From positions 4,650,001-4,714,000 of the forward strand of contig NZ_JACIBV010000001.1 of assembly GCF_014195505.1 (NCBI RefSeq): DNA of 64,000 nucleotides, in the 5' to 3' direction. The stretch is from Nonomuraea dietziae. GTDB taxonomy: Bacteria; Actinomycetota; Actinomycetes; Streptosporangiales; Streptosporangiaceae. Positions 41,905-49,496 of the stretch are shown here, piece after piece. Within the stretch, counting starts at the first letter, position 1. Every line of letters begins with the position of its first letter. Both the position numbers and the translations under genes were made by a program. Under the pieces are notes generated by a model. That model worked only from the letters and a program-made list of their open reading frames with translations. It had not been told where the DNA came from and did not search any database.

Positions 41905-42810
41905 TCACTCCGCGGGGCGGATCCCTTGCGCGATCTTCTGCAGCTCGGTGGAGACCGCCTCGACGCCGAGCTTCTCGGCCCTGTCAGGGCTCATCATCAC
42001 CTCGACCGCGAGGTCGTCGCGCAGCTTGAAGCCGATGGTGGGAGTGCTCGGCTCCCTGCCCTGCTGCGTGCCGGGCTTTCCGACCTCGCCCCCCTCGCCG
42101 ACGTTGGCCACGTACGCCTGTCTGCCGCCGAGGTCGACGAGTTCGACACCGTCGCGCTTCAGGCGGGCCTCGACCTGCCTGCCCGCCTTGCCCTCGTGCA
42201 CCATGACCTGGATGCCGTACCTGCCGGGGCGGCCGTCAGGAGTGTCGTAGCTGGTGGTGTAGCTGGTGCCGCCCCGTGCCTTCTTGCCGGACCACTTGTT
42301 CGACCACTTGCTCCACACCAGCCCTTCGGGCAGGTAGCCGAGCGTGATGCCGCCGAACGTGCGGCCGTCGCCCAGATCGCCGAGCGTCTGGGGCCTCTCC
42401 TCCACCAGGTAGAGCTTGACGGTCGAGCTCGTAGACACCTCCGTGCCCGGCTTCGGCTCCTGGTCGAAGACGTGCTCGTGTCCTGTCAGCTTCTCGCCGA
42501 CGAGACCTACCGCCCGCAGCGCCGCCTGGGCCTCGGCCAGCGTCATGTCGGTCAGGTCGGGCACCGTCACCTCGGTCACGATCTTCGCGGTCGTGGGCGC
42601 CTGCGCCGCGTCCGAGGAGCCCGAGCTCATCGACAGGACCACGGGACCCCCCGCCGCCAGGGCGGCGGTCACGAGGGCGGCCCCCGCCACCCTGAACCTG
42701 ATCACGTGCCTGCGGTGCCTCCTGCGCACGCTCCCGCCCATCGTGGACGGCGCTTGCACGTCGGCCACCCGGGCGGCCATCGCCTCGGCGAGGCCCTCTT
42801 CGACCTTCAT
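41905..42810 (-). CDS. PASTA-domain membrane protein, sigma-factor partner
   Basis: 301 residues. The N-terminal ~40 residues (MKVEEGLAEAMAARVADVQA) are cytosolic, then a transmembrane helix (VAGAALVTAALAAGGPVVLS), then one PASTA domain (VTVPDLTDMTLAEAQAALRA...GTEVSTSSTVKLYLVEE) and an extracellular C-terminal domain (LGYLPEGLVWSKWSNKWSGK and on). The start overlaps the sigma gene stop (ATGA), the usual sign of a sigma factor/partner pair. PASTA domains elsewhere bind muropeptides, so a cell-wall sensing anti-sigma role is plausible, but no zinc anti-sigma motif is present. Confidence 0.7.
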   Translation of the reverse strand: MKVEEGLAEAMAARVADVQAPSTMGGSVRRRHRRHVIRFRVAGAALVTAALAAGGPVVLSMSSGSSDAAQAPTTAKIVTEVTVPDLTDMTLAEAQAALRAVGLVGEKLTGHEHVFDQEPKPGTEVSTSSTVKLYLVEERPQTLGDLGDGRTFGGITLGYLPEGLVWSKWSNKWSGKKARGGTSYTTSYDTPDGRPGRYGIQVMVHEGKAGRQVEARLKRDGVELVDLGGRQAYVANVGEGGEVGKPGTQQGREPSTPTIGFKLRDDLAVEVMMSPDRAEKLGVEAVSTELQKIAQGIRPAE

Positions 42811-43301
42811 ACGAGCGCTCCTTCCTTCATGTTCTCCCGGATTCTGGCGAGCCCCCGCGCCGCCTGACTCTTGACCGTGCCGAGCGAGCAGCCGAGCGCC
42901 GCCGCCGTGGCCGACTCCGACAGGTCCTCCCAGTAGCGCAGGACCAGGACGGCCCGCATCCGTGCGGGCAGCCTGCGCAGCTCGGCCATGAGCGCGTCGC
43001 GCAGATCGAGGTCGGGCGCCGCCGCCTCGGTCTCCGGCGGCCTGGCGAACGTGATCTCCTGAATGATCTTTCGGCGGCGGGCCGCCGAGATGGCCGCGTT
43101 CACGACGATCCTGCGCGCGTAGGCGTCGGGGTTGTCGTGCCCGATCCTCGGCCAGTGCCGGTAGACCTTCTCCAGCGCGTGCTGGACGAGGTCCTCGGCG
43201 TCGTGCTGCGACGCCCCGCATACCAGGATCGCGGTGCGTAGCAGTGACGTGCTTCGGGCGGCCAGGAACTGGTCGAAGGCCGCCTCATGTTCTTCCGTCA
43301 T
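42807..43301 (-). CDS. ECF sigma factor, SigE-like family
   Basis: 164 residues from ATG 43301 (preceded by AAAGGGG). Region 2 is DAEDLVQHALEKVYRHWPRI with the promoter-melting segment AYARRIVVNAAISAARRRK; region 4 is LSESATAAALGCSLGTVKSQ. It belongs to the SigE-type extracytoplasmic-function sigma factors frequent in actinomycetes. The next gene, overlapping by ATGA, encodes its likely membrane partner. Confidence 0.85.
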   Translation of the reverse strand: MTEEHEAAFDQFLAARSTSLLRTAILVCGASQHDAEDLVQHALEKVYRHWPRIGHDNPDAYARRIVVNAAISAARRRKIIQEITFARPPETEAAAPDLDLRDALMAELRRLPARMRAVLVLRYWEDLSESATAAALGCSLGTVKSQAARGLARIRENMKEGALV

Positions 43302-43363
43302 CAGCGAGGTCCCCTTTCGCCCCTCCCAACGCGTCAACCCACCGCGAGGTTGAGTGGCACCAT

Positions 43364-44395
43364 ATGGAAATGCCACGTCCCCTGGCCGAGCTGCCCAAGG
43401 CTCATCTGCACCTGCACTTCACCGGCTCCATGCGGCACTCGACGCTGATCGAACTGGCCAGGGAGCAGGGCCTGCACCTGCCCGACGCGCTCGAGGAGGA
43501 CTGGCCGCCGCAGCTCCACGCCACCGACGAGCGGGGCTGGTTCAGGTTCCAGCGCCTGTACGACATCGCCAGGTCGGTGCTGAGGCGCGAGGAGGACATC
43601 TACCGGCTGGTGCGCGAGGCGGCGGAGGACGAGGCGGCCGAGGGCTCGCGCTGGCTGGAGATCCAGGTGGACCCGTCGGGGTTCGCCTCACGCTTCGGCG
43701 GGCTGACCGCGACGCTGGAGCTGATGCTCGACGCCGCCGAACGGGCCGCCAGGGCGGCCGACATCGGGATCGCGACGGTCGTGGCGGCGAACAGGACCAG
43801 GCATCCGCTCGACGCCAGGACGCTGGCCAGGCTCGCCACGCAGTACGCCGGCAGGGGCGTGGTCGGGTTCGGGCTGTCCAACGACGAGCGGAGGGGAAGG
43901 GCGCGCGACTTCGAGCACGCCTTCAGGATCGCCAGGCGGGCGGGGCTGCTGGCCGTCCCTCATGGGGGTGAGCTGCTCGGCCCCGAGAGCGTCGCCGAGT
44001 GCGTCGACGACCTCGACGCCGACAGGGTGGGGCACGGCGTGCGGGCGGCCGAGTCCGAGCGGCTGATGGAGCGGCTGGCCGACAGGCAGATCTGCTGCGA
44101 GGTGTGCCCGACCTCCAACGTGGGGCTCGGCGTGGTCGCGGGGCCCGAGGACGTGCCGCTGCGCAGGCTGTTCGACGCGGGGGTGCCGATCGCGCTGGGT
44201 GCCGACGACCCGCTGCTGTTCGGGGCCAGGCTGCTGCCGCAGTACGAGCTGGCGCGCGACCTCTACGGCTTCGACGACAGGGCGCTGGCCGAGCTGGCGC
44301 GGCAGTCGATCAGGTCGTCGGCCGCGCCCGAGTCGGTGCGCAAGGAGCTGATGAAGGGCGTGGACGACTGGCTCACCGCGCCCTCAGCGGAGTGA
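43364..44395 (+). CDS. add: Adenosine deaminase
   Basis: Deaminates adenosine (and often deoxyadenosine) to inosine in purine salvage. It has 343 residues from ATG 43364. Metal ligands are seen in KAHLHLHFTGS (HxH), VPHGGE and RVGHGVRA; the catalytic Asp pair is in ALGADDPLLF. It lacks the SLN motif; SNVGLG is present instead, so related substrates (for example adenine or another aminohydrolase substrate) cannot be excluded. Its 3' end overlaps the convergent gene at 44384 by 12 bp. Confidence 0.85.
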   Translation: MEMPRPLAELPKAHLHLHFTGSMRHSTLIELAREQGLHLPDALEEDWPPQLHATDERGWFRFQRLYDIARSVLRREEDIYRLVREAAEDEAAEGSRWLEIQVDPSGFASRFGGLTATLELMLDAAERAARAADIGIATVVAANRTRHPLDARTLARLATQYAGRGVVGFGLSNDERRGRARDFEHAFRIARRAGLLAVPHGGELLGPESVAECVDDLDADRVGHGVRAAESERLMERLADRQICCEVCPTSNVGLGVVAGPEDVPLRRLFDAGVPIALGADDPLLFGARLLPQYELARDLYGFDDRALAELARQSIRSSAAPESVRKELMKGVDDWLTAPSAE

Positions 44396-45100
44396 GGAGG
44401 CGATCTCCACCGCCCGCTCCTTGGAGGTGACGCCTTCGAGGCGGTGGGCGAGGTCGCCGTCGAACCAGATGAGAGTGGGTCCCGCCAGTCGCAGCGGGAG
44501 CCGGCTGCCGTCCTGCCTGTCGAGGCGGCTGAGCGTGTGCTCCTTGGCCAGCCACCAGCCGTCGCCGCCGACGTGCTCCGGCCACGGCTCGCGCAACTGC
44601 TTCACGAAGTAGGGGGTCAGGCCCTCGAACTGGTCGAGCCGCACGCCGTCCGCCCAGAACAGCGAGACGATCCTGTCGCCGTCGCTGACCGTGACGCGCT
44701 CGGGCTCGCCCAGCGCGGCGGGCACCTTGACGGGGAACCCCGTGAGCCGCCGCGCCTCGGCCAGGTCGACCTCGCGCTCGCCCGGCAGCGGCACGGGTGT
44801 CGCGGGCGGCGCGCCCTGCTCGCCGACGCGCACCTCGATGCCCGCAAGGCGCAGGATGTGCACGACGGCGGCCCTGCCCTGCGGGGTGGCGGCGGTCAGC
44901 GCCACGATCACGACCGCGATGGCCGCGACGAGCCGCCACCTGGGCCGCCTTCTCGCCGGTGGCGCGGGCTCGGGCGAGGGCTCCTCGATGCGGGCCCGTA
45001 CGGCCGCCGCCACCTCGGCGGGCGGCGGGGCGGCCGGCAGGTCGACGAAGTCGGCGAGCGCCATGAGCTCCGCCTCGAGGTCGTCGTCAGGCGAGGTCAC
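44384..45100 (-). CDS. Membrane partner protein of an ECF sigma factor
   Basis: 238 residues from GTG 45100. A cytosolic N-terminus of about 53 residues (DDDLEAELMALADFVDLPAA), a transmembrane helix (WRLVAAIAVVIVALTAATP) and an extracytoplasmic domain (EARRLTGFPVKVPAALGEPE...). The N-terminus overlaps the sigma gene by 14 bp, so it is probably its negative regulator. No HxxxCxxC zinc motif of classical anti-sigma factors is present. Confidence 0.68.
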   Translation of the reverse strand: MTSPDDDLEAELMALADFVDLPAAPPPAEVAAAVRARIEEPSPEPAPPARRRPRWRLVAAIAVVIVALTAATPQGRAAVVHILRLAGIEVRVGEQGAPPATPVPLPGEREVDLAEARRLTGFPVKVPAALGEPERVTVSDGDRIVSLFWADGVRLDQFEGLTPYFVKQLREPWPEHVGGDGWWLAKEHTLSRLDRQDGSRLPLRLAGPTLIWFDGDLAHRLEGVTSKERAVEIASSLR

Positions 45101-45644
45101 GTCCCACCTCCTCCCTCAGTCTGGCCAGTCCGCGATGCGTCCTGGACTTGACCGTGCCGACCGGCCAGTCGAGCACCTGGGCGGTCTCCTGCTCCGACAG
45201 CTGCAAGAAGTACCTGCAGACCACGGCCTCCCGTTCCCGATCAGGCAGCCTGCGCACGGCGGCCAGCAGGCGCTCCCTGCGGTCGCCCGCGACGGCCGTG
45301 CCCTCGGGGTCGTCGGAGGCCTGCGTGGCGGCCATCGCGCCGAGCTTCAGCGCCAGCTCCGACCTTCGCCCTCGCGACCTGGTGAGGTTGTGGGTCTCGT
45401 TGGCGACGATCCGCAGCAGCCACGGACGGAAGGGCGCGTCCCTCCTGAAGCCGCCCAGGTGCCTGAACGCCTTGACGAACGCTTCCTGCACCACGTCCTG
45501 CGCCTCGTCGCCCGCGCCGAGCATGGCGGCGGTGCGGTGGGCGAGCGCGCTGTAGCGGGCGACGAGCGCCTCGTAGGCGGACAGGTCACCGTCGAGCGCG
45601 CGGGCTATCGCCTCGTCGTCATCCATGGGCGAGTCAGATTCCAT
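45087..45644 (-). CDS. ECF sigma factor
   Basis: 185 residues. Region 2: DEAQDVVQEAFVKAFRHLGG with RPWLLRIVANETHNLTRSRG; region 4: LSEQETAQVLDWPVGTVKSR. The start is ATG 45644 or the in-frame ATG at 45626; neither has a clear ribosome-binding site. It is paired with the overlapping membrane protein gene downstream. It is distinct in sequence from the sigma factor at 42807. Confidence 0.85.
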   Translation of the reverse strand: MESDSPMDDDEAIARALDGDLSAYEALVARYSALAHRTAAMLGAGDEAQDVVQEAFVKAFRHLGGFRRDAPFRPWLLRIVANETHNLTRSRGRRSELALKLGAMAATQASDDPEGTAVAGDRRERLLAAVRRLPDREREAVVCRYFLQLSEQETAQVLDWPVGTVKSRTHRGLARLREEVGRDLA

Positions 45645-45685
45645 CCCATGCGGGGGCTCGCGCGAAAGAGGAAAGCGAGAAAAGA

Positions 45686-45723
45686 AAGGCGGTGAGACGG
45701 CCCCTCCTCCACCTCACCGCCTT
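45686..45723 (-). terminator. Terminator downstream of the LuxR-type regulator gene
   Basis: AAGGCGGTGAG pairs with CTCACCGCCTT around a 16-base loop; on the minus strand TTTCTTTTCTCGC follows. It lies about 190 bp after the regulator stop and just before the ECF sigma gene. Confidence 0.75.
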
Positions 45724-45915
45724 CGCCGACCGACACCCCCGGTCGTCGAACGGCTGCGAACAGTCTTCACGTCCTCACGTATCGTCACATCCGTAGATCG
45801 GCCCACGCGCATACCTATTTCTCGTGGCGAGGTGGAGGTCGGCAGGGCAGCCGAACAGCGGCGCCGCCTCCGTCCGGCCGCGGCGAGCGGCGTCAGGCGC
45901 GCCCCACGGACATGG

Positions 45916-48138
45916 TCAGCTCGGCAGGGAGGTCACCCATGCCGCGATCTGCGCTCTGGACGAGAAGCCGAGTTTGTCGAGGATGTGCTCCACGTGCGCG
46001 TCCACCGTCCGTTTGGACAGCACCAGCTGCTCGGCCATCTCCCTGTTCGACAGCCCCCCGGCGACCAGCTGGGCGACCTCCCACTCGCGGCGGGTGAGCG
46101 GGAGCTCGGCGCGCGGCTCCCTGCCGCCCGCCGCCGCGGAGACCGCCTCGTCGAGGCCCAGCCGCCGGCCCCTGGCGTAGGCCGCGGCGTAGACCCTGCC
46201 GCCCAGCTCTCGCTCGGCCCGCTCGGCGCAGATGAGGTGGGGCCTGTTGAAATGCCTGGAGTCGAACAGCAGCGGCCCGACCGAGCGCCAGATCGTGCCC
46301 GCGGCGCCCTGCAGCACCGCCGCCACCTCCGGCTCGCCCGCCTCGGCCCTGAGCAGGGCGACCAGTTCGACCGACAGCACGATGCCGACCAGGTCGTGGA
46401 AGCGGTGGCTGACGCGCAGGCTGCGCAGCGCGAGCGACAGCGCCCGCCCCCTCGCCCCCTTCGCCCAGGCCGCGTACGCCTCCACGTAGTCGACGTAGGA
46501 CAGCACCCACTGCTCCCCCACGCGCTCGCAACGGTCGCGCACCTGGTCGCACAGCTCGGCGCAGGAGTCGAGCTCACCGCGGAAGGCCAGCACGATCGCC
46601 AGTTCGACGCAGGCCATGAGGACGTTGCACTCGAGCACGCCGAGCTTCGCGTACCTCTCGACGGCCTCGGTGAAGAGCGGGACGGCACGGTCGTGCTCGT
46701 CGGCGATCAGCGCCGCGCACCCCAGACGATGGACGGCGTAGGCGACGGCCCGCTGGTCCCCGTGGTCCCTGCACTCCTCGAGGAAGCGCGTGCCCGAGTC
46801 GCTCTCGCCGATGAGGACGCAGACGTAGCCCGCCACCCACAGCGCCCTCATCCGCGCGGAGGTCGGCTCGGGCGCGGCCGACAGCGCGCGGCCGAGCCAG
46901 TGGCGGCCCTCGCGCAGCTGCCCGCAGCCGACCCAGTAGAACCAGAGGGTCGCGGCCATGTCGAGCGCCTGCTCGTGGGCGTCGAGGCAGCGCTCGAAGG
47001 CGGCTCGCAGGTTGCCGAGCTCGGCGCGGGTGCTGGAGAAGATGGCCTGCTGGCGGGGGCCGAACCAGTCGGCCTCGTTGGCGCGGGCGAGCCTGAGGTA
47101 GAAGTCGGTGTGGCGGGCGCGCAACGCGTCGGCTTCCGCGGCGCCGAGCCTTCCCAGCCACTCGGCGCCGTACTCCCTGACGGAGTCGATCAGGGAGTAG
47201 CGGACGCCTTCCTCCCGCTCCTCCCTGATCAGGATCGACTTGTCGACCAGGGCGCCGACCAGGTCGACGATCGCCGCGCGCGACAGGCGCCCGCCGGAGC
47301 AGACCGACTCGGCCGCCACCAGGCCGAAGCCGCCGCTGAAGACCGACAGCCGCGCCCACAGCAGCCGCTCGTCAGGCGTGCTCAGCTCGTGGCTCCAGCC
47401 GATCGCCGCCCTCAGTGTCTGGTGCCGGGGGCCGCCCGCCCTGCTGCCAAGGTCGAGCAGCTTGAAACGGTGGTCGAGACCCTCGACGACCTCCTCGACC
47501 GACAGCGCGCGCAGGCGGACCGCCGCCAGCTCGATCGCCAGCGGGATCCGGTCGAGCCTGAGGCACAGCTTCCTGACCAGCGCCTCGTTCTCCGCCGTGA
47601 CGGCGAAGGCGCCGGTCGCGGCCAGGGCCCTGTCGGCGAGCAGGGCGACCGCGTCGGAGAGCGTGAGCGAGGGCACCGGCAGCAGGTGCTCGCCCTCGAT
47701 CTCGAGTGCCTGCCTTCCCGCCACCAGGATCTTGAGCCCAGGCGACCTTCTGAGCAGCAGCTCCGCCAGCTGGGCGCAGCGCCCGACCAGGTGCTCGGTC
47801 CCGTCGAGAACGAGGAGCAGGCGCTTGCCGGCCAGGTGGGCGGTGAGGACCTCCTCGTCGGTCCTGGCGGTCTGGTCGGTCAGTCGCATCGCGTCGGCGA
47901 TCGCCGTCTCGATCAGGCCGGGATCGTGCAGGGTGCTCAGGTCGACGAAGAACACACCGTCGTCGAAGGCCCTGCGCGCGGAGTAGGCCGCTCGCATGGC
48001 CAGCCGCGTTTTCCCTACGCCGGCGACGCCGGTGAGCGTGACGAGCCGCGCCCTGCCGAGCAGACGCCTGACTTCCTTCAGCTCTGCCCGCCTGCCGACG
48101 AAACCGGTGACGTCGGCAGGGAGGTTGCCTCTCTCCAT
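45916..48138 (-). CDS. NB-ARC/STAND transcriptional regulator with LuxR HTH
   Basis: 740 residues from ATG 48138 (GAGG five bases upstream). The N-terminus reads GNLPADVTGFVGRRAELKEV, then the P-loop VTLTGVAGVGKTRLAMRAA near residues 34-50 and Walker B LLLVLDGTEHL. A winged-helix and helical-repeat (TPR-like) middle follows, and a LuxR-type HTH ends the protein (LTRREWEVAQLVAGGLSNRE, then MAEQLVLSKRTVDAHVEHIL). This is the large ATP-dependent regulator class of actinomycetes that activates on ligand binding. It is divergent from the methyltransferase gene. Confidence 0.88.
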   Translation of the reverse strand: MERGNLPADVTGFVGRRAELKEVRRLLGRARLVTLTGVAGVGKTRLAMRAAYSARRAFDDGVFFVDLSTLHDPGLIETAIADAMRLTDQTARTDEEVLTAHLAGKRLLLVLDGTEHLVGRCAQLAELLLRRSPGLKILVAGRQALEIEGEHLLPVPSLTLSDAVALLADRALAATGAFAVTAENEALVRKLCLRLDRIPLAIELAAVRLRALSVEEVVEGLDHRFKLLDLGSRAGGPRHQTLRAAIGWSHELSTPDERLLWARLSVFSGGFGLVAAESVCSGGRLSRAAIVDLVGALVDKSILIREEREEGVRYSLIDSVREYGAEWLGRLGAAEADALRARHTDFYLRLARANEADWFGPRQQAIFSSTRAELGNLRAAFERCLDAHEQALDMAATLWFYWVGCGQLREGRHWLGRALSAAPEPTSARMRALWVAGYVCVLIGESDSGTRFLEECRDHGDQRAVAYAVHRLGCAALIADEHDRAVPLFTEAVERYAKLGVLECNVLMACVELAIVLAFRGELDSCAELCDQVRDRCERVGEQWVLSYVDYVEAYAAWAKGARGRALSLALRSLRVSHRFHDLVGIVLSVELVALLRAEAGEPEVAAVLQGAAGTIWRSVGPLLFDSRHFNRPHLICAERAERELGGRVYAAAYARGRRLGLDEAVSAAAGGREPRAELPLTRREWEVAQLVAGGLSNREMAEQLVLSKRTVDAHVEHILDKLGFSSRAQIAAWVTSLPS

Positions 48139-48228
48139 CACTGCCTCGTGTGTGGGGATTCACGGGTTAGCGCATAGTAACGCGCCGAATGCGCCCCGGA
48201 GTGTCCGTTCGCGAGTTCGGCGGATGAA

Positions 48229-48259
48229 GTGACCCGGAGATCCGAGCGGGCACTAGACT
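48229..48259 (+). promoter_or_regulatory. Candidate promoter of the methyltransferase gene
   Basis: GTGACC (48229-48234), a 19-bp spacer and TAGACT (48254-48259), 34 bp before the start codon. The -10 box is good; the -35 box and spacer are suboptimal. Confidence 0.35.
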
Positions 48260-48292
48260 CTGCGGCACCGCATTCTTGGAGGAACAGCTCTC

Positions 48293-49027
48293 ATGTCATC
48301 TGGGTACGACCGCGTGGTCCAACCGGCGGCCGGCGACGAGGCTCTGGAAAACCACCTCGGCGGCGACGAGGCCAAGAACTACCGGCAGTACGAGTTCGAC
48401 ATGGTGGCGCCCCACGTCGGCCGCTCCATGCTGGAGATCGGCTCGGGCCTCGGGCACTTCGCCGAGCAGTTCCTGCCCCGCCTCGACCGGCTCGTGGTCA
48501 GCGACTTCGACCCCTACTGCGTCGAGCAGCTGCGCAAGCGCTTCGCCGACCGCTCCGACATCGACGTGCTGCACTTCGCCCTCCCCGACGCGGTTCCGAT
48601 GGAGGAGAAGGTCGACACCGTCGTCATGATGAACGTCCTCGAGCACATCGAGGACGACGCGGGGGCGCTGCGCTCGCTGGCCCGCGTCGTGACGCCCGGC
48701 GGCAGGATCATCATCTGGGTGCCCGGCTACATGCAGCTCTACGGGGACTTCGACAAGAAGGTCGGCCACGTCCAGCGCTACACGCCCAAGACGCTGAGCA
48801 GCTCAGTGGCGAAGGCGGGGCTCGACATCGACGTCATCAAGCCGATCAACTTCCTGGGCGGCATCGCCTGGTGGGCCGCGGTCCGCCGCGGCGGGGTCGG
48901 CTACCCCGACCCGCGCCTGGTCAAGATCTACGACCGCACGGTGGTGCCGGCGACGCGCCTGATCGAGCGCTTCATCCGCCCCCCGTTCGGCCAGACCGTC
49001 TTCTGCGTCGCCCGCGTGCCTTCCTGA
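48293..49027 (+). CDS. Class I SAM-dependent methyltransferase
   Basis: 244 residues with a strong ribosome-binding site (TTGGAGGAAC). Motif I is MLEIGSGLGHFAEQ, followed by VVSDFDPYCVEQL, the post-I segment LHFALPDAVPMEEKVDTVVM and NVLEHIEDDAGALRSLARVV with the typical LxPGGxxxxxVP region. C-terminal residues (VGHVQRYTPKTLSSSVAKAG) resemble methyltransferases associated with glycosyltransferases or lipid-linked sugars. The substrate cannot be told from sequence. Confidence 0.82.
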   Translation: MSSGYDRVVQPAAGDEALENHLGGDEAKNYRQYEFDMVAPHVGRSMLEIGSGLGHFAEQFLPRLDRLVVSDFDPYCVEQLRKRFADRSDIDVLHFALPDAVPMEEKVDTVVMMNVLEHIEDDAGALRSLARVVTPGGRIIIWVPGYMQLYGDFDKKVGHVQRYTPKTLSSSVAKAGLDIDVIKPINFLGGIAWWAAVRRGGVGYPDPRLVKIYDRTVVPATRLIERFIRPPFGQTVFCVARVPS

Positions 49028-49091
49028 CCCCATCCGCTCGGTAGCTCGCGCGGCGCTTTCCCGCCGCTCTCCGAGCCCGCCTCTTCAAGAC

Positions 49092-49197
49092 CCTGTACGG
49101 CGAAGCCACCCCACGGCCACCGGAGTCACCCGGTGGCCGTCGGTCTTTCACGCATGCTCCAGCAGGACTCCGGCCGATCACCGCAACGTCGCCCGTG
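49092..49197 (+). repeat. Dispersed repeat, copy A
   Basis: A ~100-bp segment with the order GTACGGC...GCCACCCCA...GTCACCC...TTTCACGC...CTCCAGCAGGACTCCGGCCG...ACGTCGCCCG. The same order and near-identical blocks recur at 59274-59379 and, inverted, at 59384-59484. It lies just downstream of the methyltransferase gene and contains its terminator hairpin. Confidence 0.6.
49113..49140 (+). terminator. Hairpin after the methyltransferase gene
   Basis: ACGGCCACCGG pairs with CCGGTGGCCGT around AGTCAC; CGGTCTTTC follows on the plus strand. It lies within repeat copy A, 86 bp after the stop. Confidence 0.6.
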
Positions 49198-49496
49198 AAC
49201 CCCCGAGCCGGTGACCCCGCACCTGTGCCTCCCGCGAGCCGGTGACCTCTCGTGCCCGCGGGCCGTGCGAGCCGGCGAGCTCTCGCGCCCGCCCGACCCC
49301 GAAGCCGCCACGCCGGCGACCCCGCCGTCACGCGACCCCGGCCACGCGTGCTCGATGGCCGTCCCCCTGGACAGACCCTGGCCACGTGCCGAGGGTGGGC
49401 ATGACCCGGCCCGGCCGTACGGGATGATCATGGAATCGGGTGTCGACGGCAGGCGAGGGGAAGGACAGAATCGGAGGAACGCGAGCGGAGGCCGTT
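49198..49496. other. Intergenic region, methyltransferase-acyl-CoA dehydrogenase
   Basis: About 300 bp of repetitive, GC-rich sequence with several GAGCCGG / CCGGTGAC and GCGAGCCGG short direct copies near 49205-49275. No gene with a supported start was found. Confidence 0.45.

Noticed and set aside
41905..43221. 438-codon gene including an extra N-terminal half
   Set aside because: The first ~137 codons overlap the SigE-like sigma factor in another frame; the ATG at 42810 with ATGA overlap is the real start.
45625..48177. 850-codon plus-strand open frame opposite the LuxR-type regulator
   Set aside because: The minus-strand regulator has clear domains throughout; the plus frame is a compositional shadow.
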